Source: Seminavis robusta
Taxonomy: Eukaryota; Bacillariophyta; Bacillariophyceae; Naviculales; Naviculaceae
Direction: 5' to 3'
DNA length: 25,873 nucleotides
Assembly: GCA_903772945.1 (NCBI GenBank)
Contig: CAICTM010001613.1
Location: 1-25,873 of the forward strand
A program made the position numbers and the translations under genes. The notes beneath the pieces are model-generated. The model was not told the DNA's origin. It made no database searches and saw nothing but the letters and a program-made list of their open reading frames with translations. Of the stretch, positions 9,759 through 20,700 are shown one piece after another. Every line of letters starts with the position of its first letter. The first letter of the stretch is position 1.

Positions 9759-12700
9759 CTAACTCTCTTCACTGACTTTCACAAGATACTCCTGCACAAT
9801 TTGTTCCCCTTTCTCGGCCCACTCCCTGCGATTTGCCTGAGCATAACTCAAATACTCGTCACTTGAAACCCCAAATACACCGCATTCCTTCAGTTTCTTG
9901 GCGAGCTATGTTGATGGAATAAAGCACAAGCGTAAGTAAAGTTGTAATGTAACGGGGGTTGGGGGTCGAAACGTCGAAACCTACCGGAATGATGTAGAAG
10001 TCAAAGAAACCAATTTCGCCCTTGTACCAGAAGGTCGCAGGGTCAGCAGTGGATCTTCCTGATTTGTATGCACCCTGCATTTCTCTAAAGAGACGCTCGT
10101 TCCTGTGAACAGGCAGAGGAGACAGTAAGCAACGATCTCGAAACAAAGCTACTCAAAAACAAACATTGACGGAAGACGTACCACTTCCTGTAGATGTGCC
10201 AGTGTTGCATTGTGTGTGCAATGTCGGATGCCTGCATAATGTGCTCAATCTGCATCACAAGGGAGTGGAGTGGTGAGCATCTGATGTTGGGTAATGGACT
10301 AATCCAGCTTCAGCAGGCACTGTACTTACCACAATGGTGGCCTTTCTATCCGTGTTTTCCTTCTCATCAGCATCATAGCAGCTTTCATTGAATGCTTTTT
10401 CCCATCGAGTGTTTCGTTTTGTCTTGAGTTCTTTATCTGCAATGTCCGTGGCCATTACCGACGCAACAACGACTTGGCGAAGCCGCTTGAGCTCTTGCTT
10501 GTTGCAGTAAATCATGCGGCGAAGATCTTCGTACGAATCCTGCATCAAGAGATCCCAGGCGACATCCACAGACCGAGATTCAGCCACACTCTTGTTCTTG
10601 TACTTGGCAGCCAGCTCGGTCCCTTCTTTCACCAGCTGAGCATTGGGAACACCACCATGGTCAACATCATGCACAAGTGCAGACAGAACCACAGCGAAAC
10701 TTGTCAACGGGTCCTTGGACAAACCGTAACTGCTAAAGTCTGATTCCCCGCCCTTTGAGTCAGTGATCCGCGTCAGAAGTTTGTTCACAGACATGGTGAC
10801 ATGTGTGGCGTGCTCCCTAGTAGGAGACAAGCAAGATGTGAGTGGTACAAAGCCATCATGAATGCTTAGTGACGGGTGGAGCGTGCAATTTCTCGACACT
10901 TACCAGTTGTGGAAGTCGTTTTCGGAATGATAGAGGGAGGCAATGGAGGCAACGAAATCCCTCAGCTGGTCGGCCACGCTTTCACCAATTTTCACAGATT
11001 CTACATCAAGCTTGTTCTTGTCTCCCCTGGAATCGTATCCTGGCAGCGAAATAATGTCAGCAAGCTCGTCGAATGCAATTGTTCCTGGCTTTACGAGGAC
11101 ATCCTCGGCCATCCGCATTTCATCGGGCGCATCTGAGGCAATGCCCATGGTTTGACGGTGAGAGACAATGACCCGAAGCAAGCGCAACAAAATGTCTGTA
11201 TTCCAATCCACCAAACGTCTGGACTTGGCGTCAAGCTTTCTGCTTGCACCCAAAGACGTCTGGATTGCTGGCGCCGGTTGCTCCAAGCTATGCTGAAGCT
11301 CATTTGTTCCGGTTGAGCTAGAATCGGTTCCAGAAGTTGACCCGGATATGGCAGACATGGCACTGTCGTTCTTGATAACTAGCCAGCACGTCTTCAGCTG
11401 ACCCTTGCCCTTCACATCAACAACCTCTGTGCGGGGCACTACCCAGTGGCCTCGCCCCCCTTCAGTCAACAAATCGGCGGTGTCTTGCGAAATCTGAATT
11501 CTGTTTCTTTGGCCAGTTGACTCCATGCGAGCAGCAGTGTTAACTGTGTCGCCAAACAGCTAGGGTTTCAAGGCGGAGGGGTCGAGATGGTAAGCTCTTG
11601 CAAGAAAGGTGGTTGCACGAGACGAGCAAATCACCCATGCATCTTCGTTCTTACCTGAAATCTGGCTCTCTCGGCCCTGCATCATTCAAGGAAGCCATGG
11701 GAATGAGGACGGCGTGAGGAACGTACACTGGCTTGCTTGGCCAGAAGAGTCGATACGCACCTAAGAACCCCAGCAGTGACAGGTCCACTGTTCAAACCGA
11801 TTCGAATGCCAAGCTCAGTCGTATCGGGTCCTGCAGGAATAGCAGTGAATCCGCATTGTGTCAGCGCATATCTTAGCAATGATATTGAAGCAAGGGAAGC
11901 ACGGGCAGACTTACCAAGCTCCATCTCAAGCTTCTGCAGGAGAGGCCCAATGGCTTGCAGGCAATCTTGAGCGTATCTCGACATGATCACATGATGATTC
12001 TTCCTTTGCTGGGGGAGCCCGCAAACGGCAACATACTGAAGTGATAAGATCAAAGAGTGTTAGCTACACATACGTGTATCGACAAAAAGAGGTTAAGCGA
12101 TGCATTCGCAGCAAACTCACACAGTCGCCAATTGTTTCCACTGCATCGACAAGAGAGGTAAAAGACAGGGGGTGAGCTGTGCGCTTTTCTTGCATGCTGC
12201 CTTTAGTTCTATCAGTCCTTACCCTTGAACACCCTCCTGCGATTCGCCATTTCATCGAAAGAGCTGTACAAAGTTTCCAGCAGGCGGAAGACTTGCTCTG
12301 GGGAACGCAGCGAGGACCAGGCAGTGAATCCTTCGAAGCAAGCAAGTGGCAGTCACGTGTGTGAGTCTTTGTTTGTGCAAGTGCAGACCCCTTGCTAGGC
12401 TTTGTCAACCTCGGTTGACACTTACCCACTAGATCAGCGAACATAACCGTGGCTTCGGGGTATAACCGAGCCAAAGCAGTTTGGTTGTTGATAGCACCCA
12501 TTTCAGTCTGCCCAGCGGCCAAGGGGCCATTGGGCACGCTCTTCTCGTTGTTCTGTTTCTGCGCATGTTCTTCTTCCTTGCCTTGGTGAGCCTCGTTGAT
12601 CATTTGCTTTCCAACTTCCGCAGGGAAGAGGGATGTCACAATGGCTTGAGTTGTCAAAGCGGTATTGATTGTCTTGTTTTGGCGCCTGGTGACAGTCCAA

Positions 12701-14439
12701 TCGTAGAGGACGAAGAGTGCCATCACAACGGCAAACGCCAATGCAACAAGGGTTGTGTAGAGAGCAGGCCTGGATGTGGTGTAGCTGTCCCGAAGCTTTG
12801 AACTCGGGTAAAGATACAAATCATGGGTGCAGACGCCTTCCACTCGCTTCTGGTACATTTCAATGTTCTCTTCAATCCTGGCGTAGTCATTGAATTCAGG
12901 TTCGTGAAGATCTTCATACCCGAGGAAGTAGGCTTTGCTGGAACTCATGTCAAAGCTCATGACGTTGCCGCAATCGTCTTTCAAGACACCAAGAACACCA
13001 TCCCTGCCATCAGGAAGAAGTCGATCCAGTAGGTTGCCGAAAGGAGTGATTCCCACAAGGATCCCAACGAGTTTCTGGTGTTCTGGTTCTGCGAGCTTGT
13101 CGTACACGGGTTGAAGAATGAATCCATGAGGGTCCTTCTTCATGTGTTTCTCTTCCGGGTCAAAGAGAAAGTCAAACTGAGTGGGAAGAAGAAAAGACAC
13201 GTGAGGTCACTTCACAGACGACGATTCGTCCGCATCATCAACCCTGCCAGCCAACTCACCAGGTCGCCAACTTCAAAGTTGCTAGACAATACTCCAGAGT
13301 TCTTTCCAACGTCAAAGTTGCTGGTAGCATTTTCGTGCATCTTGAGCATGGACATGTATAAACTTGCAATGCGAGGATCGGAAAGCAGGTTGGCGTTCAC
13401 CGCACCATAGTCAGCCGGAGAGACCTGCCAGAGAGGGGCATAGACATGACCGGGCTGCTGGAGTTCAGGCGCCTTCTCCCCGTTCTCCCATCTGTAAATG
13501 ACGCTCGAGATGTTTTCTTCCTGTAGTCGACGGCGACGGTCATGCTCGTGATCTTGGATGGTCCCATGCAATGCATCTCTGTGGACTGGATGGACCTTCT
13601 TCAAGTAAGCACTCTCCTTGATCCACCCTTGGTTCGCCATGGTGTAGTTTGCCCACTCTTCCCGCTGTTCCTCTGTAACCAATGGTGCAAAGGCGGCAGA
13701 CATGATTCCTCCCATGCCATCCACAAACCCACCAGAAATCTCGTACTGAGGTTCGGTATGGAAAGGGAAGGAGGAGTTCAAGTATCCAGCAGCAATCGAA
13801 ATGGATGAACTGTGGCACATGACGTGAAGGGGAAGATAGACGATAGACACCGTGAGCAAGGCTGAAAGTAGTCATGGCTGACGCATACTGCAGGGCCCTG
13901 TAGTACAGGCATTGTTAAGAAAGGCAAGACTTACCTGAGCTGCTCCACCAGGGCAAAGTTGTAGCGGACTTCCCATCGCACCAGGGTTTGGACATCCTTG
14001 ATGATACCCTCGTACTGTAGTACGGTATTCCAGTTCAGACAAAAGAGATGGTTAGGCAAGCGCACAAGGTAGTGACTACATGAGAGGCCCTACATGAAGA
14101 AGAAGAACATACCTCCAACTCGAAGCTGCTTTGATCGCTTCGCTTCGCAATCAAGTAAACAGCAATAGAGATGGCCAGGGCACAAATAGCAATGCCAGTT
14201 CCAACCAAACATCTGCTTCTCTTGACTGCCCTCTCTTCGTTCTTGATGACTGTATCTCTGAGCTCTTTGGCTCCATCGCTGCCACCCCTTTCCAAGTCCC
14301 GATTGGAAAACGTTGTCGCAGACTGGCCGCTTGAAGACCCCTCAATGTCCTCATCAAAGTCATCTTCATCGCGGTACCGCTCTTGAAGAATCTCCGAGTC
14401 CACCAAGGCATTAGCGGCAGAAATAGAAGTGTCTTTCAT
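9759..14439 (-). CDS. receptor-type bifunctional nucleotide cyclase / cyclic-nucleotide phosphodiesterase
   Basis: Exons in transcript order: 14439-14113, 14014-13935, 13809-13260, 13176-12426, 12330-12223, 12140-12121, 12035-11915, 11830-11761, 11676-11655, 11559-10904, 10816-10330, 10249-10182, 10102-9985, 9905-9759. All 13 introns (79-125 nt) are GT-AG and phases close to 1174 aa. Layout: acidic cytosolic N-terminus; TM1 77-98; an extracellular or lumenal CHASE-like sensor about 105-450; TM2 457-478; class III cyclase about 550-700 with metal Asp567 (FADLVGF) and Asp611 (VETIGDCY) and the NTAAR motif at 690-694; then a class I PDE about 860-1174 with FHNWEHATHV (899-908), VHDVDHGGVPN (950-960) and Asp1073. 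It should both make and break a cyclic nucleotide. Glu607 favours GTP, but the paired Cys position is Gln683, and the usual PDE purine Gln is Glu1116. I recall such genes being pheromone-responsive in Seminavis robusta. Two tiny exons (20 and 22 nt) could be missed by gene finders. Confidence 0.92.
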
Positions 14440-14907
14440 GTTTCTAAGGATGATAATAGACTAACTAAGGAGGAAGGGAGATATCTGATAATGAATGACC
14501 AGGGGATTGTGCTGGATGTGATTTCGTTTTTGTGGGAGGTGACTTTCGACTTTCGATGCCTAGCTACTAGTAGGCCTGGTAGCTGGTAGCTGGTAGCTCC
14601 CTCGTTAATGAGTGATCCCGTTGCCAGGCCTCACAAACAGGTTTTTGTGAAGGCTTCCTTTTGGTGGTCGGGGGAATGCGAAGTACAGTAGCTATGGAGT
14701 AGTCTAATGCAGAAATAAACCAGAAGAATGGCTCCTGTTCTTTGCTTAAGCCTGGCCCCGGCTGGCTTCCGTAGATAATTTCCCTACTCTAATCCCCCCC
14801 AAAACGAAGAATGGCTCCAAGTGGTTGGGTTTTGGTAGTTACCAGGTACATGTTCGTGTATGCCTATTGAGTTTTGTAATGGCCAAAGAAGCTGAGACAT
14901 GGTACCG

Positions 14908-14929
14908 GTACTGGTACTAGTACCAGTAC
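14908..14929. repeat. perfect 22-bp palindrome of GTAC/GGTAC units
   Basis: The sequence from 14908 to 14929 is its own reverse complement, centred on ACTAGT, and is flanked by further GGTACC units at 14900-14907 and 14931-14937. It may form a small cruciform or is simply a product of local repeat growth. Confidence 0.75.
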
Positions 14930-15087
14930 ACTGGTACGAGTATAAAACTCATTATCAATCACCCGAACACCCGAACGGCAATCTTCAACATGTACCAGTG
15001 GGCGCACTCGAAGGGGCGAGGGCCGATTGACGAGTTGACGAGGGAGCAATCCGGTCCGCACGGGGGGAATGGAAACCAGTTAATCGT

Positions 15088-15165
15088 ATGTACTAGCTAG
15101 TACTAGCGTACTAGCTACTACTAGCTACTACGCTACTACGATCTACGATCTACTAGCTAGCAAGG
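15088..15165. repeat. CTAG-rich low-complexity tract
   Basis: Nearly the whole stretch is built from TACTAGC, TAGCTAC and ACGATCTACG units, with imperfect tandem and inverted arrangement. It resembles shorter tracts at 7200-7260, 15366-15490, 21960-21998 and 22140-22206. Confidence 0.65.
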
Positions 15166-15365
15166 ACGCACGACATCACGCGAGTTCTCCTACATCTACA
15201 GTATCAATTTTATGTATGAGCTCAGGAGGAGGAGGAATTCGTGGTGGTCAAATTTATTTAATGGATTGTGCCAGGTTGACGCTTAATTGCCAAAACTAAT
15301 ACTCCCAAGTGACTCGCAGACTCGCAGAGCTCTCAAAGATCCTTGTTACCAAGCAAATCTATCAT

Positions 15366-15492
15366 ACTAGCTCTGGCTAGTACCGGTACCGGTAGCTAGA
15401 TCTAGCCAGTACAGCGTGCTCTGAGCTCTGAGTAGCTAGCTAGTAGCTAGCTCTACTACTATTAACTACTAGTAGTATTAATAGTAGCTACC
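15366..15492. repeat. CTAG/GGTACC palindromic tract
   Basis: It contains TACCGGTACCGGTAGCTAG, then repeated TAGCTAGCTAG, then an imperfect inverted repeat of CTACTATTAA against TTAATAGTAG around a TACTAGTA core. It is non-coding. Confidence 0.6.
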
Positions 15493-16459
15493 TGGTAGAG
15501 TGTTTCAGCTAATGAATATGAATACAGGGGAATGGGGAAAACATGGCCTGCTATCTGGTAGCTAGTCTAGTACAGTGGGTATGTTTGGTGTCAAGAGGCG
15601 AAGTCGCGCTCAGTGCCACAGGTAGTGCTGAGTAGTTTTTATGTCAGCTGAAAGGGCCGATGTACTTTTGTGGTATTGGTCCTGATGCTTTTCAATTTCA
15701 ATTGGGTATTTATTTACCCCAAAACTTTTCTGCATGCATGTGTGAGTCCACTACATTGCTCAGCTTAGAGTCATGGCGATATCATTCAGGTATTCAGGTC
15801 AGTTCAGGTTTACTTTGTCTTCAGCACTACCGGTACCGTAACAGTGCTGTGTGAGCTGCTGTGTGCAGGCAATACTGGTACCTGCTTGCGCCATTATCTC
15901 CCAAGACCAGTATTCCCAATGAATCCTTGCTTGGTCCCCTTACGTGACATACCTGAAGTGTGCGCCTCATAGCATGGGGTACGCAGTGTACGCACGGTAT
16001 CACTCCTGACAGCCTTATCTCTAAATCGTACTCGTACAGTACTTCAAAATGATCAAGCATGGCTACTAGAGGAACATTTTTCCCCAATCCCCATAGCTTC
16101 CCCATGGGCTCATCTCTCAACAGCGACCTTTTTGTGCTTGATTGGAGAAGAGTTTGACCACTTTGACGACCGACCAGAACAGAAGGATTCTTGGTTATAT
16201 CTTACTACTAGTCTTACACCTATGGCCGTAAACTAATTTATATCTTTACATGAAAACTAACATAAGCGGGCCGTGCCATTTGGGAGTGGCGCGAAGATAA
16301 GTTTGTGAAAAGCCCACCACGTTAAGCCATGCACCAAATGTCAACCATACTCCAATCGAGAAATGAGACCCCAGAATCAAACTGAAGGAACCCTCCAACA
16401 CAATGGCATCCATCCATGCCGGGTATCAGAGAAAAGATAATAGGTAAGGAAAACAGCCA

Positions 16460-17434
16460 TTATTCACTGTAATCGAACGATTGAGCAAGATGCAAGACCA
16501 GATTCTGACAACTGCTATCATCCTTGGGCCTTTTAACTGGAACATCAGGAGTGTCGTCGACCAACTCTTGTACAGCTTCCTGAGAATTAACAGACGAATC
16601 AGAGTCACAAAGGAAACTGGCAGCAACCTGGGAGAGCATGTCAGTGAAATGACGCTTTCTCTTGTTGGATCCTTCCTTCGAGTCAATCTCTGGATCCGTG
16701 ATATCGCCAGAAGAGTCAGTGAAGGGGGTACCAGTGGTAGCCTGGGTCAGCATTTGTCCAGGGCTATTCTGTTCATGGGGATCTGTGATTTCGGAGGTGT
16801 TATCAAGGCCATCACAATCATCGTCACAATCGTCGTCATCCGTGTCAGACTCGGGCTTAAATTCAATCTGCAAAGAAGAGTCATCATCCCCATCCTGGCA
16901 ATCATCCTCGCCATCGCTATCCACAGACAGATCAATGCAAGAAACATGACGGTCGTAGACATCGCGATAAGTGTCTTCGCAGTAGTCAAAGGCATCACAC
17001 ACCGCCTTGAACAACGCATCATCCCTGTTGGGATTGGGCATCACCAAAAAAATCAGGTGTAACACATCCAAGTCGCCGCTGTCAGGAAAGATGTTGGGAT
17101 CCTGATTCAGAAAGAGCCGATGACCATCCTTGGAGTACTTGACAAAGTTGATACGCAAGACGTCTTCGAGTTGCAGAGGGGGAATCTCGGGATACTCGTT
17201 CCGGACTCGAACCAAGTTGAGGATCTTGCGACGGGTGTTGCCATGTTGAACCAGATCCATGCCGTCTTCCTTAAGTCGCAGAACCTGGCTTCTCACCCAG
17301 GACTGCTCAGCTTGGTAATGCACTGGATCAAGGTGGCGCACTTTGTTGGAGGGGGGAATTTCCTCATGGTGAAAGGAAGAAGAAGAAGACCCACTCGAAT
17401 GAGGGGAAATCGGCTTAGAGAGTACAGGTGCCAT
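16460..17434 (-). CDS. hypothetical acidic nuclear-type protein, 324 aa
   Basis: I do not recognise this protein. It is one intronless open frame starting MAPVLSKPIS. Residues 10-25 are Ser/His-rich. Residues 35-165 look globular, with DVLRINFVKYSKDGHRLF and a hydrophobic helix VLHLIFLVMP. Residues 171-209 are very acidic (a run of Asp with Cys at 200-208). A possible nuclear signal, NKRKRH, lies at 257-262, with KRPKDD at 301-306. ITDP occurs twice (216-219, 245-248). Two similar hydrophobic strings, MLSQVAASFL and LVLHLAQSF, occur near the end. Its neighbour 300 bp upstream on the same strand is an intronless transposase-like ORF, so it may be an accessory ORF of the same mobile element; no terminal repeats were found to prove that. 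Confidence 0.6.
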   Translation of the reverse strand: MAPVLSKPISPHSSGSSSSSFHHEEIPPSNKVRHLDPVHYQAEQSWVRSQVLRLKEDGMDLVQHGNTRRKILNLVRVRNEYPEIPPLQLEDVLRINFVKYSKDGHRLFLNQDPNIFPDSGDLDVLHLIFLVMPNPNRDDALFKAVCDAFDYCEDTYRDVYDRHVSCIDLSVDSDGEDDCQDGDDDSSLQIEFKPESDTDDDDCDDDCDGLDNTSEITDPHEQNSPGQMLTQATTGTPFTDSSGDITDPEIDSKEGSNKRKRHFTDMLSQVAASFLCDSDSSVNSQEAVQELVDDTPDVPVKRPKDDSSCQNLVLHLAQSFDYSE

Positions 17435-17732
17435 GGTAGGACGGACGATCTGCTGATTATGCCAGGTCCACCTTCACAGGACCAACAACGAACAATTTAC
17501 ACCAACACTCCAGATGGAGTAGCAACTTGGAGTGCCACGGCGCTATCCAATGAAGCACAATTTTCGTTGGCATCAGGTTCAAATGGAAAGGAAGGAGTGA
17601 TCCAGTTGCAATCGAAAAAAGGTTTTGGAATATTGCTTTCGAAAAAGAGCAACAAGACCACATCTTTTGCATGCACAAGAGGACTAAAGGCAGAGTAGAG
17701 CATTCGCTAGAGGGGATAATAAAAGCTAAGTA

Positions 17733-20700
17733 CTAGATAACATTATTGTTTGATTCATAGGCATTCTTGTTCTCTTTCTCTGGTAGCGCTTTCCCAAGAC
17801 GACCTACTAGTGTACGCACATGCTCATAGGCTTTGGTACCTGCATCGGCACTGCTGCCAAGCATTTGCCTGTACCGAGAGGTATTGTCATAGAAAGCGAT
17901 GAGATTGTCACATAATTCGGTGTCGCTCATGGATCGAATAAGCCCCTCCATCTCCTTTCCTCTCGGGCACAACCAAAGATACCTTGTCACATTGACGAGC
18001 TGCTGTCTGTTGAGAGTACCGATGTACGCATCAAAGGAATGCAGCATCGCAGGAAGACATCTGCGCTTGTGTCCTTTCGCAGTGAGCCCACTCTCATACA
18101 TGCCCTTAGTACCGCCCCTGGCTGCAACCTTCGCTGCACGTCCCTTGGAATTCGCACTTGTCTTCCTCTGAACTGCGAGTGTTGACTGCAGAAGTCCATA
18201 CTTGCTTCTTAAGTAGATAGCACATGGACAGTTGTATCCCAAGTGCTTGAAGCAATCTTCGCAGTCGCCGACTATGGTCCCATCCTTCCATTGCAAATGA
18301 CAAACAGCCCGTGTAGTAGCAACCATGGCATCTGCGATCTTGTCTCCTTGAAGCTTAGGGGAATTTGCAGTGCTTAGCATTGTCACGAATGGCCTCGAAT
18401 CGCCCTCCAAAGCTGCGTTTATGAGTCGCATACGTTGCTTAGTGAAGGGTACACCGACCTTGTGCTTGATATTGCCAATCCAACCGGTAGGAGAATCGTT
18501 GCTCCTGTTGACACCGAGCTCGACAATGTCCATTCCCTCTCGCAAGAACCCAGTAACAGCCACCATCAACTGTGAACACGTATCCGGCACCAGGATTGTG
18601 CAAGGATCAGCTCTCTCGACAGCATCGTCTTTCAATAAACGTGGAGCGGTGTAAATGAGAAAGGCTGGAAGAGACGCATTCTTGGGACAATCTGCACAGA
18701 TGCCCTTGATGCCATGTCTGTTAAAGCTCTCGTTCGGACAGTTTGAGGGGTAAACTCCACACTCTCCACTGCACGCATAATTCCAATTCCACTTTGGATG
18801 GCGGCAGTATTCCTTCTCGAAGTGATCCGCTGCAGCTGCCTCTCCTCTCTCTCTCCAGTTCTCCATGTACAGTCTTGTCACAACACTGCGTTGATCAACC
18901 GACTTAGTAGATGCGATGTTCGATACGTGCTTGTACGCCGTACCCTTCAGTTTCGTGCGTTCCTTGCCATTAGCAGCAAAGTCGGCATTCTTCATCTTCT
19001 TGACATAACCAGTCTTCTTCGCAAACGCCTGGACAACATGGAAGTAACAATTAAGTACAGCTTCGCCTTTCAGTTGACCATCATCGCTTTCGTCGCTATC
19101 GCTGATGTCTTCCTCCTGATAACAGTCTTGTGTGAGCTGAGTTAATGGTGGCAACTGGGATTGCTGTTCTGGAATCGCGACTTGTAGCTCTGACTCGGCA
19201 TTGGCCAAATTACGTGAATCGGCATTGGCCAAATTACGTAAATAGGCCTCAGAACGCTGCATAACACTGTCGCACAGCCCAGGACTCTTGTTGAAGAAGA
19301 CGTGAGAGGATACAAAAGTGTCGGCATCATCGGAAGTTCCCCAGTCAATGTTGAAGTGCAACCGGAATAGGTCCCAGCAGAGAAAACGCATTGCATACAG
19401 CGTCAAGCAGTATGGATGGAAACGTTCCCCTCCAGCACGAAGGTACACAATGGATCTATAAGACGCTGTCACTTCGTCTCTGGCTGGTTTACGTAGCTTC
19501 ACTGACACAGATCCGATGGTTATGAGTGTGCTTCGATCTCTTATCATGCCTCCAGTGCCATCGGCACATAGCTGCCTCGTGCCCTTCCTGCGTTTGGCCA
19601 AGCTCAAGAGCTGAAACAGACCTGCTGGGCTGAATATGAAAAAGGCACCTTCCACCTTCTCTGCGAGTGTGGTGACATCGAAGTCTTGCATACCAGACAG
19701 TTTCATTCTGTACCTTTGCAACAATTTTCCTGTGCCGATGTTGTATATGTACATCTGCTCAGGTGACGCATTCAGTGCTTCAGACAACTGTTCAGCCGAT
19801 GTGTAATCAGCTCTGGGTTTGTAGCTCGCTGGAACGACAAGTTTCCATTGATCCAGTACACGGAACAAGCCATCGTTGGTGGTTATGGCCTTGCTTCCCT
19901 TCAGTTGCGACTTCACGAACATCTCTCTCTTGTAGGAAACGTGGTTTCGAAGCTGTTTTGTTAGATTGTCTCGCTCCATTCGATCAGCTATTACGTGCTT
20001 GTGTTCGCTGTACTTCTCCTCTGTATCGTTTCGAATGATGTTTGTCACAGACTTGCGAATTTCGTCTGCAGTAATACGAAGGATACAACGGCCTCGGTTC
20101 AGTTCGGCTGCAACGAATGCATTCACGAGGGACACTATTACAGGGGGCATGCCGTATTGGTCCTTGTGGTGCATGGGTTTCTTGGACACTTCATGACTGT
20201 GTTCATCCATTCCCTTGCGAACATAGTTTCTGAACTGGCTGCTTGGATGAGATTGGCCTTCGTAATCACGTGTCTGGGCCCTCCATTCGCACTTCCACTC
20301 TCGCTGCATGGAATCAAGGCCTCGAGCTCGACAGCAGAACTTGTAGCATCGTACACCGTTGGCAAGTCTATATGTTCCATCCGCCATGATGCATTGCTGT
20401 CCATCGTAGAATCCACCATAGGCCTCGAATAGCTGGGTCTTCGCATCATCTTTCGTCCCACATGCATAGCATTTTGGATCTTCTACGTACTCACCATACT
20501 TTGTTGATGTTTCCTTTTTTGCATGGTTTGACTGGCTTTCCTTGGGTATGGCGATGGCGCTAGAAGTCCTTGGTTGCAAGTGGGGCGGTGCTTGCTTCGG
20601 TGCTGCAGCATAGCCCGTGTACGCATGGTAGGTTGGTGCAGGATAGTACTGATATGGGTGAGGGTACGGGTACGGGTAATGGCTATTGTACAGTCCATGA

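Larger units (their letters stand above)
14440..16459. other. 2-kb gene-free stretch rich in CTAG and GGTACC repeats
   Basis: Upstream of the cyclase-phosphodiesterase gene and downstream of the acidic-protein gene. No open frame here looks coding. It contains repeated short strings CTAGCTAG, TACTAG, GGTACCGGTACC and CTACTACTAG, and several palindromes listed separately. The first few hundred bases should hold the cyclase promoter. Confidence 0.55.

Noticed and set aside
16481..17062. 193-aa plus-strand frame
   Set aside because: Antisense to the Asp-rich part of the 324-aa ORF; its Ile/Val repeats are the complement of GAT codons.
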